From assembly GCA_947646735.1 (NCBI GenBank), contig CANTFK010000035.1:1-64000 (forward strand): a stretch of 64,000 nt of DNA. The letters are read 5' to 3'. Shown in pieces: positions 51,200 through 62,123 of the stretch (the first letter of the stretch is position 1; each line of letters starts with the position of its first letter). Both the position numbers and the translations under genes were made by a program. The notes beneath the pieces were generated by a model. That model was not told where the DNA came from. It made no database searches and saw nothing but the letters and a program-made list of their open reading frames with translations. Origin of the DNA: Peronospora farinosa. Its lineage: Eukaryota; Oomycota; Peronosporomycetes; Peronosporales; Peronosporaceae.

Positions 51200-53307
51200 T
51201 TAGAGCATAAATGTATCCATGACATGATGTACAATGTCAATGCCTGAAACAAGCGGCTTGTCTACGTTTGCTCGCTTGGCAATTATATGCTCGTGTGCCA
51301 TGATGCCACCAAATAAGACATCAATACGTCGCCAGCCGACACTTTGCATTGAAAGTAGCATGCCCCGTAGTTCATCTTGTTCAGTATCAGCTGTAAAAGC
51401 GTACGGAAGTTGATCAAGAATGACATCACCGTCGACAAAAGGCACTGGGCGAACACCAACCGAACAATGTAAAGGCGCATTGCCCGTACTTTCCCCCCGA
51501 CGACGGCTAAAAAAGTGACGACGTTGACCAATATCACTTGAAACTGGCGCAGATTTTCTTCTCGAGTCCGATGCATCGTGGCAATTACGTCTGCTGCCGC
51601 TTTCAGTGCTGAGATTGTCACTGCCTTCAACATCGTGACCATTATGTGGCTGCTCCTCCGAATGTAAAGTTGATGCCTGAGCTGCTCGTTCAGGTATGAT
51701 CAACTCCATGGCGAGACGCTTGACCTTGTCAGGAATCGTATCTCGCACTTTCTCCGCGCTTTTGAGAGAGTCGAACGCGATATGAGTGTAGACGGAAGAC
51801 ATCTCACACTTGCTTGCACTCGCGCGATACGGGTTGAATGCGCGTATCGCTGCGCATGTGTACGGCACCTGCAAGTCGAAAAATATATTCGAGTACAACG
51901 TACGCACTTTGAACATTTGCAATGCCTGCATGAACTGACCTCTAGTCATGCAGCTGAGAAGAGGTGATGTCGTAAGAATTTGCTGCTTTGTCGCGTCGGT
52001 ATTTCCAATTGATGTCAGACAACGCACACCAAAGCTAGCGTTGCAGAAAGCAACGAGCCATTTCCAATCGCAATGAAGCTTATCGTCGGGGATACGAAGC
52101 ACACAGAGGTGGATCTCGACTGGTTTTGTCGCAGGAGAAGGCCAACGGATCTGGATATCGAAGTTGCCAGATTCGTTGGACGTCCCGTTTTCTTCAATTT
52201 TCTGCTCCGATTCGATAGAAGTCAGAAAAAACTTGGCGTCGTCACCAGTGCTTTTTCCACTGGGTAGTAAAATCTGCACATCGGTGCAGCTCAGATCGAT
52301 CTCAAGCTTTAACTTGTTCTTGTCTGTCTCCAGTTTCTTGCTTTCAAAGACTTGCAGCCTTCGACCGCTGAGGACGCAATCAAACAGCTCAAATGCTTCC
52401 TGAGTGTCGTCGTGCTGCTGTTCCAACGCTGGAAGACGGACCAGTAGCGATCCACTCTCATTTGACCACGCTGTACCAAACCACAAGAATATCGTTAGCT
52501 GCAACCGTACGAAAGCAAAAAAAATAACAACAATAGCCTTTCGGTGGAGGCGTAGTGAAAGTTTCTACCTGAATGGAAATTCTTGTCTTGACACTGCTTC
52601 AAAGAGTGACTGAGTACCTGTGTCTCCTCCGTTGCCACATCTTTCAACATCAATTGTGCTCCCGTTCGACTAAAGATATTCTGCATAAGTGCATTAAAAA
52701 TGGCATTCGTTGCACCACGACGAGGACGACGGATTCCAAGGTGTGGTGTTGCTAACGTGACAAAATTCTATCCAATTGCCCACAGGTTGTCAGTAATGCT
52801 TCTATTAGACGTGAGAAAGACAGGACGTACCATTGGTTCGATTTTATCGAAGAACCCCCGGCTCAGGAGCACCCCAATACAGTACCGGTTGTATAAACCT
52901 CCAAGAGAGTGTCCGATCATGGAAAACTTTTTCAACTTTGGCATTTTTAGTGTCAACTTTTGAATCTCATTAGCCAGACGTTCACCACCTTGGTCAATAC
53001 CGTCATAGGTTTGGAAGAAACCAGAGGCATTGCTTTCACTTGCGTGCAAATAAAGAAAATCTTCTGGTGGAAATTGAGCATCGAAAATTGCCATGAAACG
53101 TGCAAAATCAGTTTTGCTACCTAGTAGACCATGTTGCAGTATAATCAGATGTGTAGCATTTTCAAGTTGCGTCGTGTTTGAGATGTCATTACGTCGAGAA
53201 CACATTTGATTCAAGTGGTTGAGACTTAAGGAATGACACCCTTTTGGGCGGTTGGGAAGTTGATTGCGTGTATATTTAAGTGAGCCAGTCAGCACTACGC
53301 TAAACAT
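51200..53307 (-). CDS. DUF676/FAM135-like serine lipase
   Basis: Three exons (53307-52831, 52767-52618, 52498-51200) join in phase 0 to 641 residues. The alpha/beta-hydrolase core starts with HLIILQHGLLGSKTDF and has the nucleophile elbow GHSLGG near residue 130. Exon 2 gives NFVTLATPHLGIRRPRRG and TGAQLMLKD. Exon 3 holds LLSCMTRGQFMQALQMFKVRTLYSNIFFDLQVPYTCAAIRAFNPY, where the catalytic Asp is expected, and the C-terminus likely bears the His (MAHEHII). Between MLKD and LLSCM is an extra block of about 170 residues not usual for the family (beta-rich, possibly C2-like), so the active site is split by an insertion. The substrate is unknown, probably phospholipid or acylglycerol. Confidence 0.83.
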
Positions 53308-53497
53308 ATTAAATATGTAGTTGTACGTATAGTAAGAGGTCAGCTATTAAGAAAACATAGTACAGTTCAAGTACAAAGTATGAAATAAAAGAGTGTATCA
53401 AGTTTAGGATCACACTAAATGCTGGATTACTTGATTTTTCTGATACGTGACGGCGATTTGAAGTAAGTTCGGCATCATTCCGACACCATGTCTATTT

Positions 53498-54821
53498 TTA
53501 TTTTTTGATGTCCCTGGTGATATGGCTTCTTCCTGACATCTCAGCTGCTTTTGCAGCAGTTGACTGTACTTCCGTAATTCGAGGTTTGAGTCCAATGCGT
53601 TTGCGAAAGTTGTTGTTGGTCATGGCAATACTTTGCACCATAGACGACCATGAAGATCCCAGCCAGTAAAAGAAAACCCCTTGTGGTAAATTAACCATGA
53701 ACGGGAAAGCAAGAATCGTGCCGTATTGCCCTGCACGCAGCAGGTCCGTCCACAAACCACTCTTTGTTCGCGCGGACATTTCCAGATTGCCATACGTAGA
53801 CAACGCCGCTAGAGCAGGCAGCACGTATGTACTATCCATTTCCATCAGATTCTTCCAAATTGACAAGCCACCAGATTCGAGACCCGCAAAGTTTCCGGAC
53901 CGTACCATATCACGAGCACTATACGCCATGACAACGAAGATAGGGATGTGTGCAATGCCGCCCATGACAGTTTGAATAGGACGCGTGTTGTACTTCTTCA
54001 TGACCGCACGAATACCTTGTCGTCCAAGCAGAATGGCGTCAAGATGTCCCTTATGGTCTGATCCGGGCTGCACAATAAAACAGCCACAAGTTCAGTCAAT
54101 TCACCTGAAAAAATAGCAACAGATCCGTCCAATGCCTTCTTACTATAAATGTACGTGCGTACTTGTACGCCGAGTACAGCTTTCTAAAGTCCATGCTTGC
54201 CTGCATCAGCCTTCAGATTCACCAAAGGTCAAAAGTATCAGCACAAAATATACCAATGTACTCCATGACTACAGCAAAATCAAGAAAACTGTACCTCTGT
54301 GTCGCCTGGATCTGATACACGTAGAACGGGAAGATAGCAGCACGTAGCGTCACACCAGAGAGCTAAAACATAACAACAGAAATAAATGTCAGTGCAATTT
54401 AGTTCTCCGCTCAACTACTACAACTTTATCACCATTAGTGTCGCCCACCACGGCAATCCTGTGGTCGTGTGCACCGTCTCAAGAACCGCTTGTACGCCTT
54501 GTACAATGACCCAGGGGTCGTGTCCCGTGCTGTTGCTTGCCACAGCAGCTGCAGCATCTATAGCCACATAATTTCTTTCAATAAACAATCTCAAAATGGA
54601 TAAATCCTCTTGAAATTGCAACCTGTAAGCTGTCCGTCAGTCATTGTCATTTTAAGTGTCAGAGGGGTCGCATCAGACGTAGAAAATTGCCGATTGTCGA
54701 GCAAAAATGAAGCACTTGAAGCTGGTAACGTGGTATGAAGACACAATACGTTTTGAGCACGCGATAACGGCGTCTGTCGGATCCCAAGAGCTGCTCGACG
54801 GAGCATCCCGAGTCTGCTCAT
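53498..54821 (-). CDS. Oxa1/Cox18-family mitochondrial membrane insertase
   Basis: Five exons (54821-54679, 54622-54433, 54362-54295, 54210-54144, 54067-53498) join in phase to 345 residues. The start MSRLGMLRRAALGIRQ is a mitochondrial presequence by composition. The YidC/Oxa1 core follows: VLETVHTTTGLPWWATLM (TM1), LRAAIFPFYVYQIQATQR, the matrix loop ending DHKGHLDAILLGRQGIRAVMKKY, PIQTVMGGIAHIPIFVVM (TM2/3) and FPFMVNLPQGVFFYWLGSSWSSMVQS (last TM pair). It inserts proteins such as cytochrome oxidase subunits into the inner membrane. The lack of a long C-terminal coiled coil for ribosome binding favours the Cox18 type over Oxa1. The exon 4 end (GT at 54143) was chosen over a later GT that would leave a 37-nt intron. 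Confidence 0.82.
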
Positions 54822-55000
54822 CACTGTGTGTGATCGAGTGCTCGACTTCTGTCTTACTATTGGTCGAAACAAATAATCTCTTTTGACCAATGATATTTCT
54901 GACCAATTTAGAAAAAAACACCGGTATTCTTACCGATATGATATTCATCTCGCAATAGCTTCAACCACCTTGAAAAGTCATTTCTAAACCGTCGTTCAAT

Positions 55001-56069
<1,069 letters not shown>

Positions 56070-56398
56070 TTTGCCAAGAACCTGATGCTCAGGGAATCAG
56101 CTGGATACGAAGAGTCAACAAAAAACAATAAAGTTTTGAATGATCTCGCAAGCTTTATCTTAGCACATGTTCTCCAATTTTTAAGAATCGGTTTGGTATA
56201 GCACATGTGCATGATGACCAGCTTTACATCAAAACAGCAAATAAAATGTGTAGCTATAGGTAGTGTCAATTGTATACATGTACTGCATGTCGATGGTGGA
56301 GATTGATGGGCTTCTAAACGAAAAAACACACGAAATTAGACAGCAGCAGGTATGCTCGCTTGCCGGCGCTCGATTCATCTCTTTTAGGTCACGATGCT
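56070..56398. other. intergenic between DECR and the FYVE-PH gene
   Basis: 3' ends of two convergent genes. No motif-bearing frame. An AATAAA sits at about 56127-56132, a plausible poly(A) signal for the reductase. Confidence 0.4.
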
Positions 56399-56527
56399 GC
56401 TGTTGCAAGATGATACTTGGCACGTAACTGCTCGCGCTTTGCAGCACGGCGACGCATACGGTCTTCTTGAAATGTAGCACGACGCTCTTCCATCATATGC
56501 AGATTCTCAGACATCTTTCGGATCTCG

Positions 56528-57298
56528 TCATTTTTCTTTCTCAACCTGTTTCAGGCGCTTCTCACGATCGTTTGCTAGCATCATGTCACGCATTTGTCGT
56601 GCTCCGACAATTGCTTCGATCCATTGCTGTCTCTTGAGTGTCGTCGTGGCATCAAATCTGTGTTCTTCCGAACCTACTGCAACAATTATCCCCACATCAG
56701 CATTGTCCTGTCCCATTTCCACCTCACGAACGTCTGTGATTCCATCGAGTGGAATAGCCTTGATATCACCTTCATACGTCCTTCTCTCGAGATTAAATTT
56801 CTGGTACTGAAAAATGTGTTTAGCTCGTATAAATGTGAGATATACATATTTCTTCCGTATCAAACCATACTTGCGAAAGAGATCTCCACTTTCCAGCAGT
56901 GGCAGAACTTTGTCATAATAGTTATTCTCAGTCTTGACCGTCGTAGCACAATTGTTACACAGTCGTACGGGCTCGACAAAACCAAACTTGACAATACGGT
57001 CAAAGCTAGCAGCGCAATGGCCACAAAAGACCAGACCACAACATCTACAATGATGTTTGCGTTTCATCAGATCAAATTGAACGTTACAGTCAACACAGGC
57101 TTCTATAAAGTCGTCCTTGATCCACCGTGGTGGGTTTTGGTAGTACGGAAGAATAGAATTGGATGAATCGATATCAGAATGTCGGGTAGACTGATTCTGG
57201 ACCATATACGGAGCTTCGTCCGTGTGCGAAGGCTGAAAGCAGCACGCAACCAGTGCAGACAAACCTGCCTTTGCTTTCTGTGGGAATGCGACCACCAT
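56528..57298 (-). CDS. FYVE and PH domain protein (possible frame break at the end)
   Basis: 256 residues from ATG 57298. A canonical FYVE finger spans about residues 58-120: WIKDDF (WxxD), CVDCNVQF, RKHHCRCCGLVFCGHC (the R+HHC+CG core) and VRLCNNC. A PH-like domain follows (LFRKYGLIRKKYVYLTF, IPLDGITDVRE, HRFDATTTLKRQQWIEAIVGARQM). Together they suggest binding to PtdIns3P-rich endosomes. The frame stops in a Lys-rich run (KQVEKEK). Immediately downstream, in the +1 frame, an Arg/Glu-rich helical tail of about 48 residues continues to a stop at 56399-56401. Losing one A from the five-base run would join them, so either the assembly has an extra base or the tail was lost recently. Confidence 0.88.
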   Translation of the reverse strand: MVVAFPQKAKAGLSALVACCFQPSHTDEAPYMVQNQSTRHSDIDSSNSILPYYQNPPRWIKDDFIEACVDCNVQFDLMKRKHHCRCCGLVFCGHCAASFDRIVKFGFVEPVRLCNNCATTVKTENNYYDKVLPLLESGDLFRKYGLIRKKYVYLTFIRAKHIFQYQKFNLERRTYEGDIKAIPLDGITDVREVEMGQDNADVGIIVAVGSEEHRFDATTTLKRQQWIEAIVGARQMRDMMLANDREKRLKQVEKEK

Positions 57299-59050
57299 AT
57301 TCTACAGGTACTTACTTAGCTTGATGATGGAAAGAGCGTTTATTGTAGTGAAGTATGGTAGAGGTTGGTAGTATGGCAGATGACAAGCTGTTTTCGACAA
57401 ACCTTATGAAAAAAAAGATCTGGTCTATTGCGGAATTGAGTAAATTTTGTATCACTAAATTCTGATAATATTGTAGAGCACAAGGATGCGTAGAACCTGT
57501 CATGCTTTTGAGAAATTAAAAAGGCCGGTTGCTATCGTTCATATATTCGAGTTTAATTTTGTACATACAGTACTGTAATGTGAGAATGATAGACTACTGT
57601 ATGAGGTTTAGCTTAGCCGTTTGTTTGACATTGAATTTACAAACTAATATTAAGTTTTGGTATCTGAAATGTCATTATTCCCCTTTTAGAATCTCGATAA
57701 GCTCATTTTTAGTTTCGCTATACGTGTACTGTATACATGTACACAATCTAGAATATAAAGAGTAATCAAACTTTATTCCTCTTTTTGATAGAAGTCGTTC
57801 GCAGACCTTTCTTTATTGATATCACTAATTGGGAGCCACGGAGCCACTAAAGGTTACAAATATGGCTATGACCTAATCTTTTTTTACTTCAATTACGCAA
57901 GTGTACTTACAGTACGTCAAGCTTTTTCGATACATACACGTGCGCACACATTACACATACAATCAAGGCTGACTTTCGGCCTTCCTGCGTTTAGACAAAA
58001 CGATTGATCTTCTGATCAACCATCTCGGTTTTTCAGTCATGTTTGCATTATTTTTACGAGTTCTTCCGAATATGCCCGAGCTTTTTGCAATGAGCTTGCC
58101 AACACGTGTGCATACGACATTAAGCATTACAGTATAAGAAAAATATTTTTGATGCTGGGTACCATGCTCTGCAGTAAATTGTGAGCAATGAAGGTGGTGT
58201 TAGAAGCTGCAGATGTCGCTACGAAAGAATAAATAAACGACCAAGCTTTGACCGTCGTAGCTTATAAATACTGCGAGCTCTTGCAGTGGGTGGTAGAGCG
58301 ACAGTTGCCATGTCAAAGAGGTCTGTAATTAATTCACAGAACTGTGGCAGTTAAATGTTGAGCATTGTGGTAACGCAAAGTACGAAGACTAGCACGCTTA
58401 CTCTTCTGCTAGAGAGGTTCTTGGTTGTCACGGTACCTGGGGTAAGAAATGAGTTCTTTGCTGCCTATTTACTTTAATAGGGCAATCTAGACAGTAGAAT
58501 CGAAGCAATACATTGACATACGAGATAGAAGTAGAGAGCATTAAACCATAGTGCGTGCACATGCCCAGAGAAGAACATTGCCATGGGCATTTTCTTGTCG
58601 TTTATAGTAACTCTTTGAGCAGTCAGATTCGATACTAGTTGCCTTTAGAATTTCTACAGCTCGTGGAATGGCCAGCACAAAGCCTTAACTGTTAGGACAC
58701 ACGTGCTTTATTACCACCACGTACGAATTTCTGTTCATACTACAGACTGAGTGCGCTATCTGTATCGATTCATTGGACGCTAGCCTGTATTACTACAACG
58801 TTGAGAGTTGCATCAAGAATTTATCATTTTGTGGCTAAACAAAACTGAACTTGAATACCATCTGATTAATCTCGAGTCGCTGTAGTCGCCACGCGGTAAG
58901 AGCTACCGATTCCGTGCCAGACCACAACTTATCGATGCTATACAATTATGAAAGAATAGTATCTTGGTTCATAAAGATATTAAATTCCACTCCATTACAT
59001 ATGCAGTTAAATACTTAGAAACAAGTACGTGACTACATCCGACTCTTCGT
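57299..59050. other. long intergenic stretch without recognised genes
   Basis: 1.75 kb of AT-rich DNA with only short frames (none above about 80 codons) and no domain, tRNA or repeat that I can name. Confidence 0.45.
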
Positions 59051-60253
59051 TCACATGTGTTTGGAGTCGCCTGTCAACTTCTCCTTGACATCGTGTATCT
59101 TTTCCTTTGCACGCTCCATCATAGAAGGTGATAGAGCCTTCTCTGTTGCGGTAATTTGGTGGTCCAACGCAGTGAGGCTGAAGTTGTCGTGAAGTGTCTT
59201 CTCCACTAATACCTCGACGGTATCCGTGCTCCCCAGGATGCCACCTCCATTTTTGTCGTTGGTGTCGAGTAAACCTCCATCCTTATGAGTGTAATCCTTA
59301 CCAAACAATCCATGTTTCTCGTCCTTCTTCTTCTCGTGTTTCTCATCCTTCTTCTTCTCGTGTTTCTCATCCTTCTTCTTCTCGTGCTTCTCGTCCTTCT
59401 TCTTCTCGTGCTTCTCATCCTTCTTCTTCTCGTGCTTCTCGTCTTCCTTCTTGTGGTGCTTCTCGTCTTCCTTCTTGTCGTATTTATCGACCATCTGCTT
59501 GTCGTGTTTCTCGTGCTTCTCGTCCTTCTTCTTCTCGTGCTTCTCGTCTTCCTTCTTGTCGTATTTATCGACCATCTGCTTGTCGTGTTTCTCGTGCTTC
59601 TCGTCCTTCTTCTTCTCGTCCTTCTTCGTCTCGTGCTTCTCGTCTTCCTTCTTGTCGTGCTTCTCGTCTTCCTTCTCGTCGTGCTTCTCGTCCTTCTTCT
59701 TGTCGTGCTTCTCGTTCTTCTTCTTGTCGTGCTTCTCGTCCTTCTTCTTGTCGTGTTTCCCTTCCTTCTTCATGTCATGCTTCTCGTCTTTCTTCTTGTC
59801 ATGCTTCTCGTCCTTCTTCTTGTCATGTTTTTCGTCCTTGTCCTTGTTGTGATGGCCACCCATGGCAGCATCGATCGTGCCCTTAATCCCCTTTGACTGC
59901 TTGTTCTCCTTGTCGTAGTTACGAGCCGTTATCTTCAGCGTTTCCATTGCCTTGGCTGTGGCATTCATCATGTTGCGAGCAGATGCTACCTCCGTCTTGG
60001 TCCGGTTCTTGCTCATCTCATCAGCCACATGCTTCAGACTCGACGCAGCGTCCTTTGCCGTGCGCATGTCCTTCTTCATATACGACGTGGCAGTATTGGA
60101 AAGGTGATTGCTATTACGGCTATCATACTCGGAAAGGTGCTTCTTCAGCAATTTCAGACATGCCGACGTATCGCCAGCCGTCTGATTCAGGACATGTTCT
60201 AGCATCAAGAACTCTTCCTCGACAACAGCGTGGTGATCGGTGGATTTGCTCAT
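59051..60253 (-). CDS. lysine-rich KDEKH-repeat protein, function unknown
   Basis: 400 residues, intronless, no signal peptide or membrane segment. Residues about 1-125 are predicted helical and polar (FLMLEHVLNQ, LKLLKKHLSEYDS, TAKAMETLKITARNYDKE). Residues about 135-318 are some 20 copies of an 8-residue unit KHDKKKDE/KHEKKKDE with variants, coded by a 24-bp minisatellite. The C-terminus has an amphipathic end (MMERAKEKIHDVKEKLTGDS) reminiscent of CsbD and LEA-type stress proteins. Almost every repeat residue is charged, so it should stay disordered and may bind acidic lipids, nucleic acid or metal through its many His. I do not recognise a family. The dehydrin-like role is inference. Confidence 0.65.
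   Translation of the reverse strand: MSKSTDHHAVVEEEFLMLEHVLNQTAGDTSACLKLLKKHLSEYDSRNSNHLSNTATSYMKKDMRTAKDAASSLKHVADEMSKNRTKTEVASARNMMNATAKAMETLKITARNYDKENKQSKGIKGTIDAAMGGHHNKDKDEKHDKKKDEKHDKKKDEKHDMKKEGKHDKKKDEKHDKKKNEKHDKKKDEKHDEKEDEKHDKKEDEKHETKKDEKKKDEKHEKHDKQMVDKYDKKEDEKHEKKKDEKHEKHDKQMVDKYDKKEDEKHHKKEDEKHEKKKDEKHEKKKDEKHEKKKDEKHEKKKDEKHEKKKDEKHGLFGKDYTHKDGGLLDTNDKNGGGILGSTDTVEVLVEKTLHDNFSLTALDHQITATEKALSPSMMERAKEKIHDVKEKLTGDSKHM
59325..59850. repeat. 24-bp coding minisatellite of the KDEKH protein
   Basis: About 20 units of 24 bp (plus strand CTTCTTCTCGTGCTTCTCGTCCTT type) with interspersed shorter variants and two copies of a longer block containing KQMVDKYDKKEDEKH. All keep the frame. 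The antisense Leu/Ser-rich open frames are by-products. Confidence 0.9.
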
Positions 60254-60469
60254 GATAAATTTGCTTGGTGTAGTTTTTGACTTGGTGTGTTTGTTTTTTA
60301 GTATCGACTTGTGTGCTTAATATCACGTTTTGAAATGAGCTCTTGTTGGGTTTGCTCAGTCCCGAGTTAAGGATATCGAGCGACTGCATTGAAAAAGAGA
60401 TGGAAAGCCAACTGTCCCTGTTGGTCAATTAAGCATCAACACTTAAATACTTGAGACAGCGGCAACACA

Positions 60470-60833
60470 ATGGACGCCCTTATGAAATTGGCAGACTTTG
60501 ATGTTGAAGCGATCTATCTACTCGCTGGATTTCTTCGTAAAACTATATCTCGCATTTGTCTCGCACGGGAGGGCAGCCACTATTTTCTGCGATGCTTATC
60601 GATTGAAAGTAGATGTTTTGCTGATTCTAGCATGGTCAACTTCTCTTACGGCGCATTTTTTTCCAACTTGCAAGTTGAAGTCAATTGCCTTAGAAATTCT
60701 TAAAGGCAAACTCGCTGAGTATGATAGTCACCAAAAATCTTTATCATCACGTCAAAGTTCTACACTAATGGCTTTCGAGCTGTCAGAGACACTGCTAAAG
60801 AGTTTGTGTCCCGCAGCCAACCAGAGAGTGTAA
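60470..60833 (+). pseudogene. possible diverged relative of the KDEKH-protein N-terminus
   Basis: A plus-strand frame starting MDALMKLADFDVEAIYLL and, in another frame, IALEILKGKLAEYDSHQKSLS recalls FLMLEHVL and CLKLLKKHLSEYDSRNSNHLS of the neighbouring gene. No repeat region follows. Two frames are needed, so it is either a broken copy or a gene with an unseen intron. Weakly supported. Confidence 0.25.
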
Positions 60834-62123
60834 GGCTGCGGCTTGCAGTGCAATGCGTGTCCCATTCGATGTCAGAAATGAGTTATAGAAAACGACAACA
60901 AGAAAATCTCAAATTCAAAAGTATCAGCGCGGTGTGGCAGATTGTTTTGGAGGCATAAAGAATCGCTAGAAAGAGAGTAAGAGTTGGGTTGAAAGGGGGT
61001 TTTAGTGGAAGAAGTCGACTGCTTCAGAGGGTCGACGTTAAAAAAAAACATCACTTTGTAGCCGCGGACCTCTCTTTATCGAAAATTGATGCTATGAATT
61101 TACATTATCCGTTATTACACCCACTTCCATAAATTCTTAACAACTTACAAGCCATTTTCTTAACGATATCGCACCTTCTCGTGACACATCCCAAACATTC
61201 TTGTCTAGACTCCCGCAAATTACAGTCGACAGGATACGCTCTCGATGAGAACTTTCTCCACGTAAAAAAGGGTCTCGTCTCCCATTGTCAATCGTGATGT
61301 TTCGTCGTGTGTATGAGCTCTAATAAGTTCGATCTACAACCTGATCAAATCGATTCCAGACAACCCGGTAAATCAATTGCAATTTCAGAGTAAAGAGACT
61401 GTATATGAAGCGTTGCTGAGCAACATGCCTGGAACAGAAGTCAAGATTATTCTGCAAAACCGACACTATTAAACAACCGTATGAACACCCAAGCTTGCTG
61501 TGCGCATAGTCCTTGCGACTGTGGACTCGTAGCCTGTATCTCGTCGGTCGTTTCGATGACGTAATTGGAGACATTCTCAAAAAACATGAGCTGATACACT
61601 TGATTAATAGCACATGAAGCCATCATGTTGCTACACGTACAATACCTGTCAAACCATCACCGATAGCTAGCAAAGTAGTTTATATGTATCAATGCATATA
61701 TAGAGAGGCGTCCACATCCATGCAGGCCGTACAATCATCTACTAAGCGACATTCACTCATGTATACGTAAACCATTTTCTGAAGTGAAAGAAAGTCCAGA
61801 CGTATCTTCAGTTTTTTGAGATTCGATTTGACGACGAATAAGACGTCAGTTTCAGTGTAAGCAGTCCCATCCACCACCGGTTAAGAAACCAAAACGTAAC
61901 AACAAAAAAGAATGCGTGCCATTTTGACGAGAACACGAGCATGTCTCATTGATTCAGCTTATACATCGTAACAGTTCATCGACATCGTGGCTGCAACGTT
62001 TTGGAATAGATCAAGAAACTAATGTGCGATAGAGATGAAGTTTTACTTTAGTCACTTTCAATTCTACCAACAACAACTACAACAGTGACTCACTACATTG
62101 ATACTTTTTGCTTTGTCGCCAAT
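60834..62123. promoter_or_regulatory. upstream region of the GH81 gene
   Basis: No gene is recognised in 1.3 kb. Near the 3' end, 62052-62064 (TCACTTTCAATTC) loosely matches the oomycete initiator and lies about 60 bp before the glucanase ATG, so transcription may start there. Confidence 0.4.

Noticed and set aside
59194..59896. Plus-strand Leu/Val-rich and Ser-rich frames up to 230 codons
   Set aside because: They are reverse-strand by-products of the 24-bp KDEKH repeat. The minus-strand gene has proper non-repeat ends with helical character.
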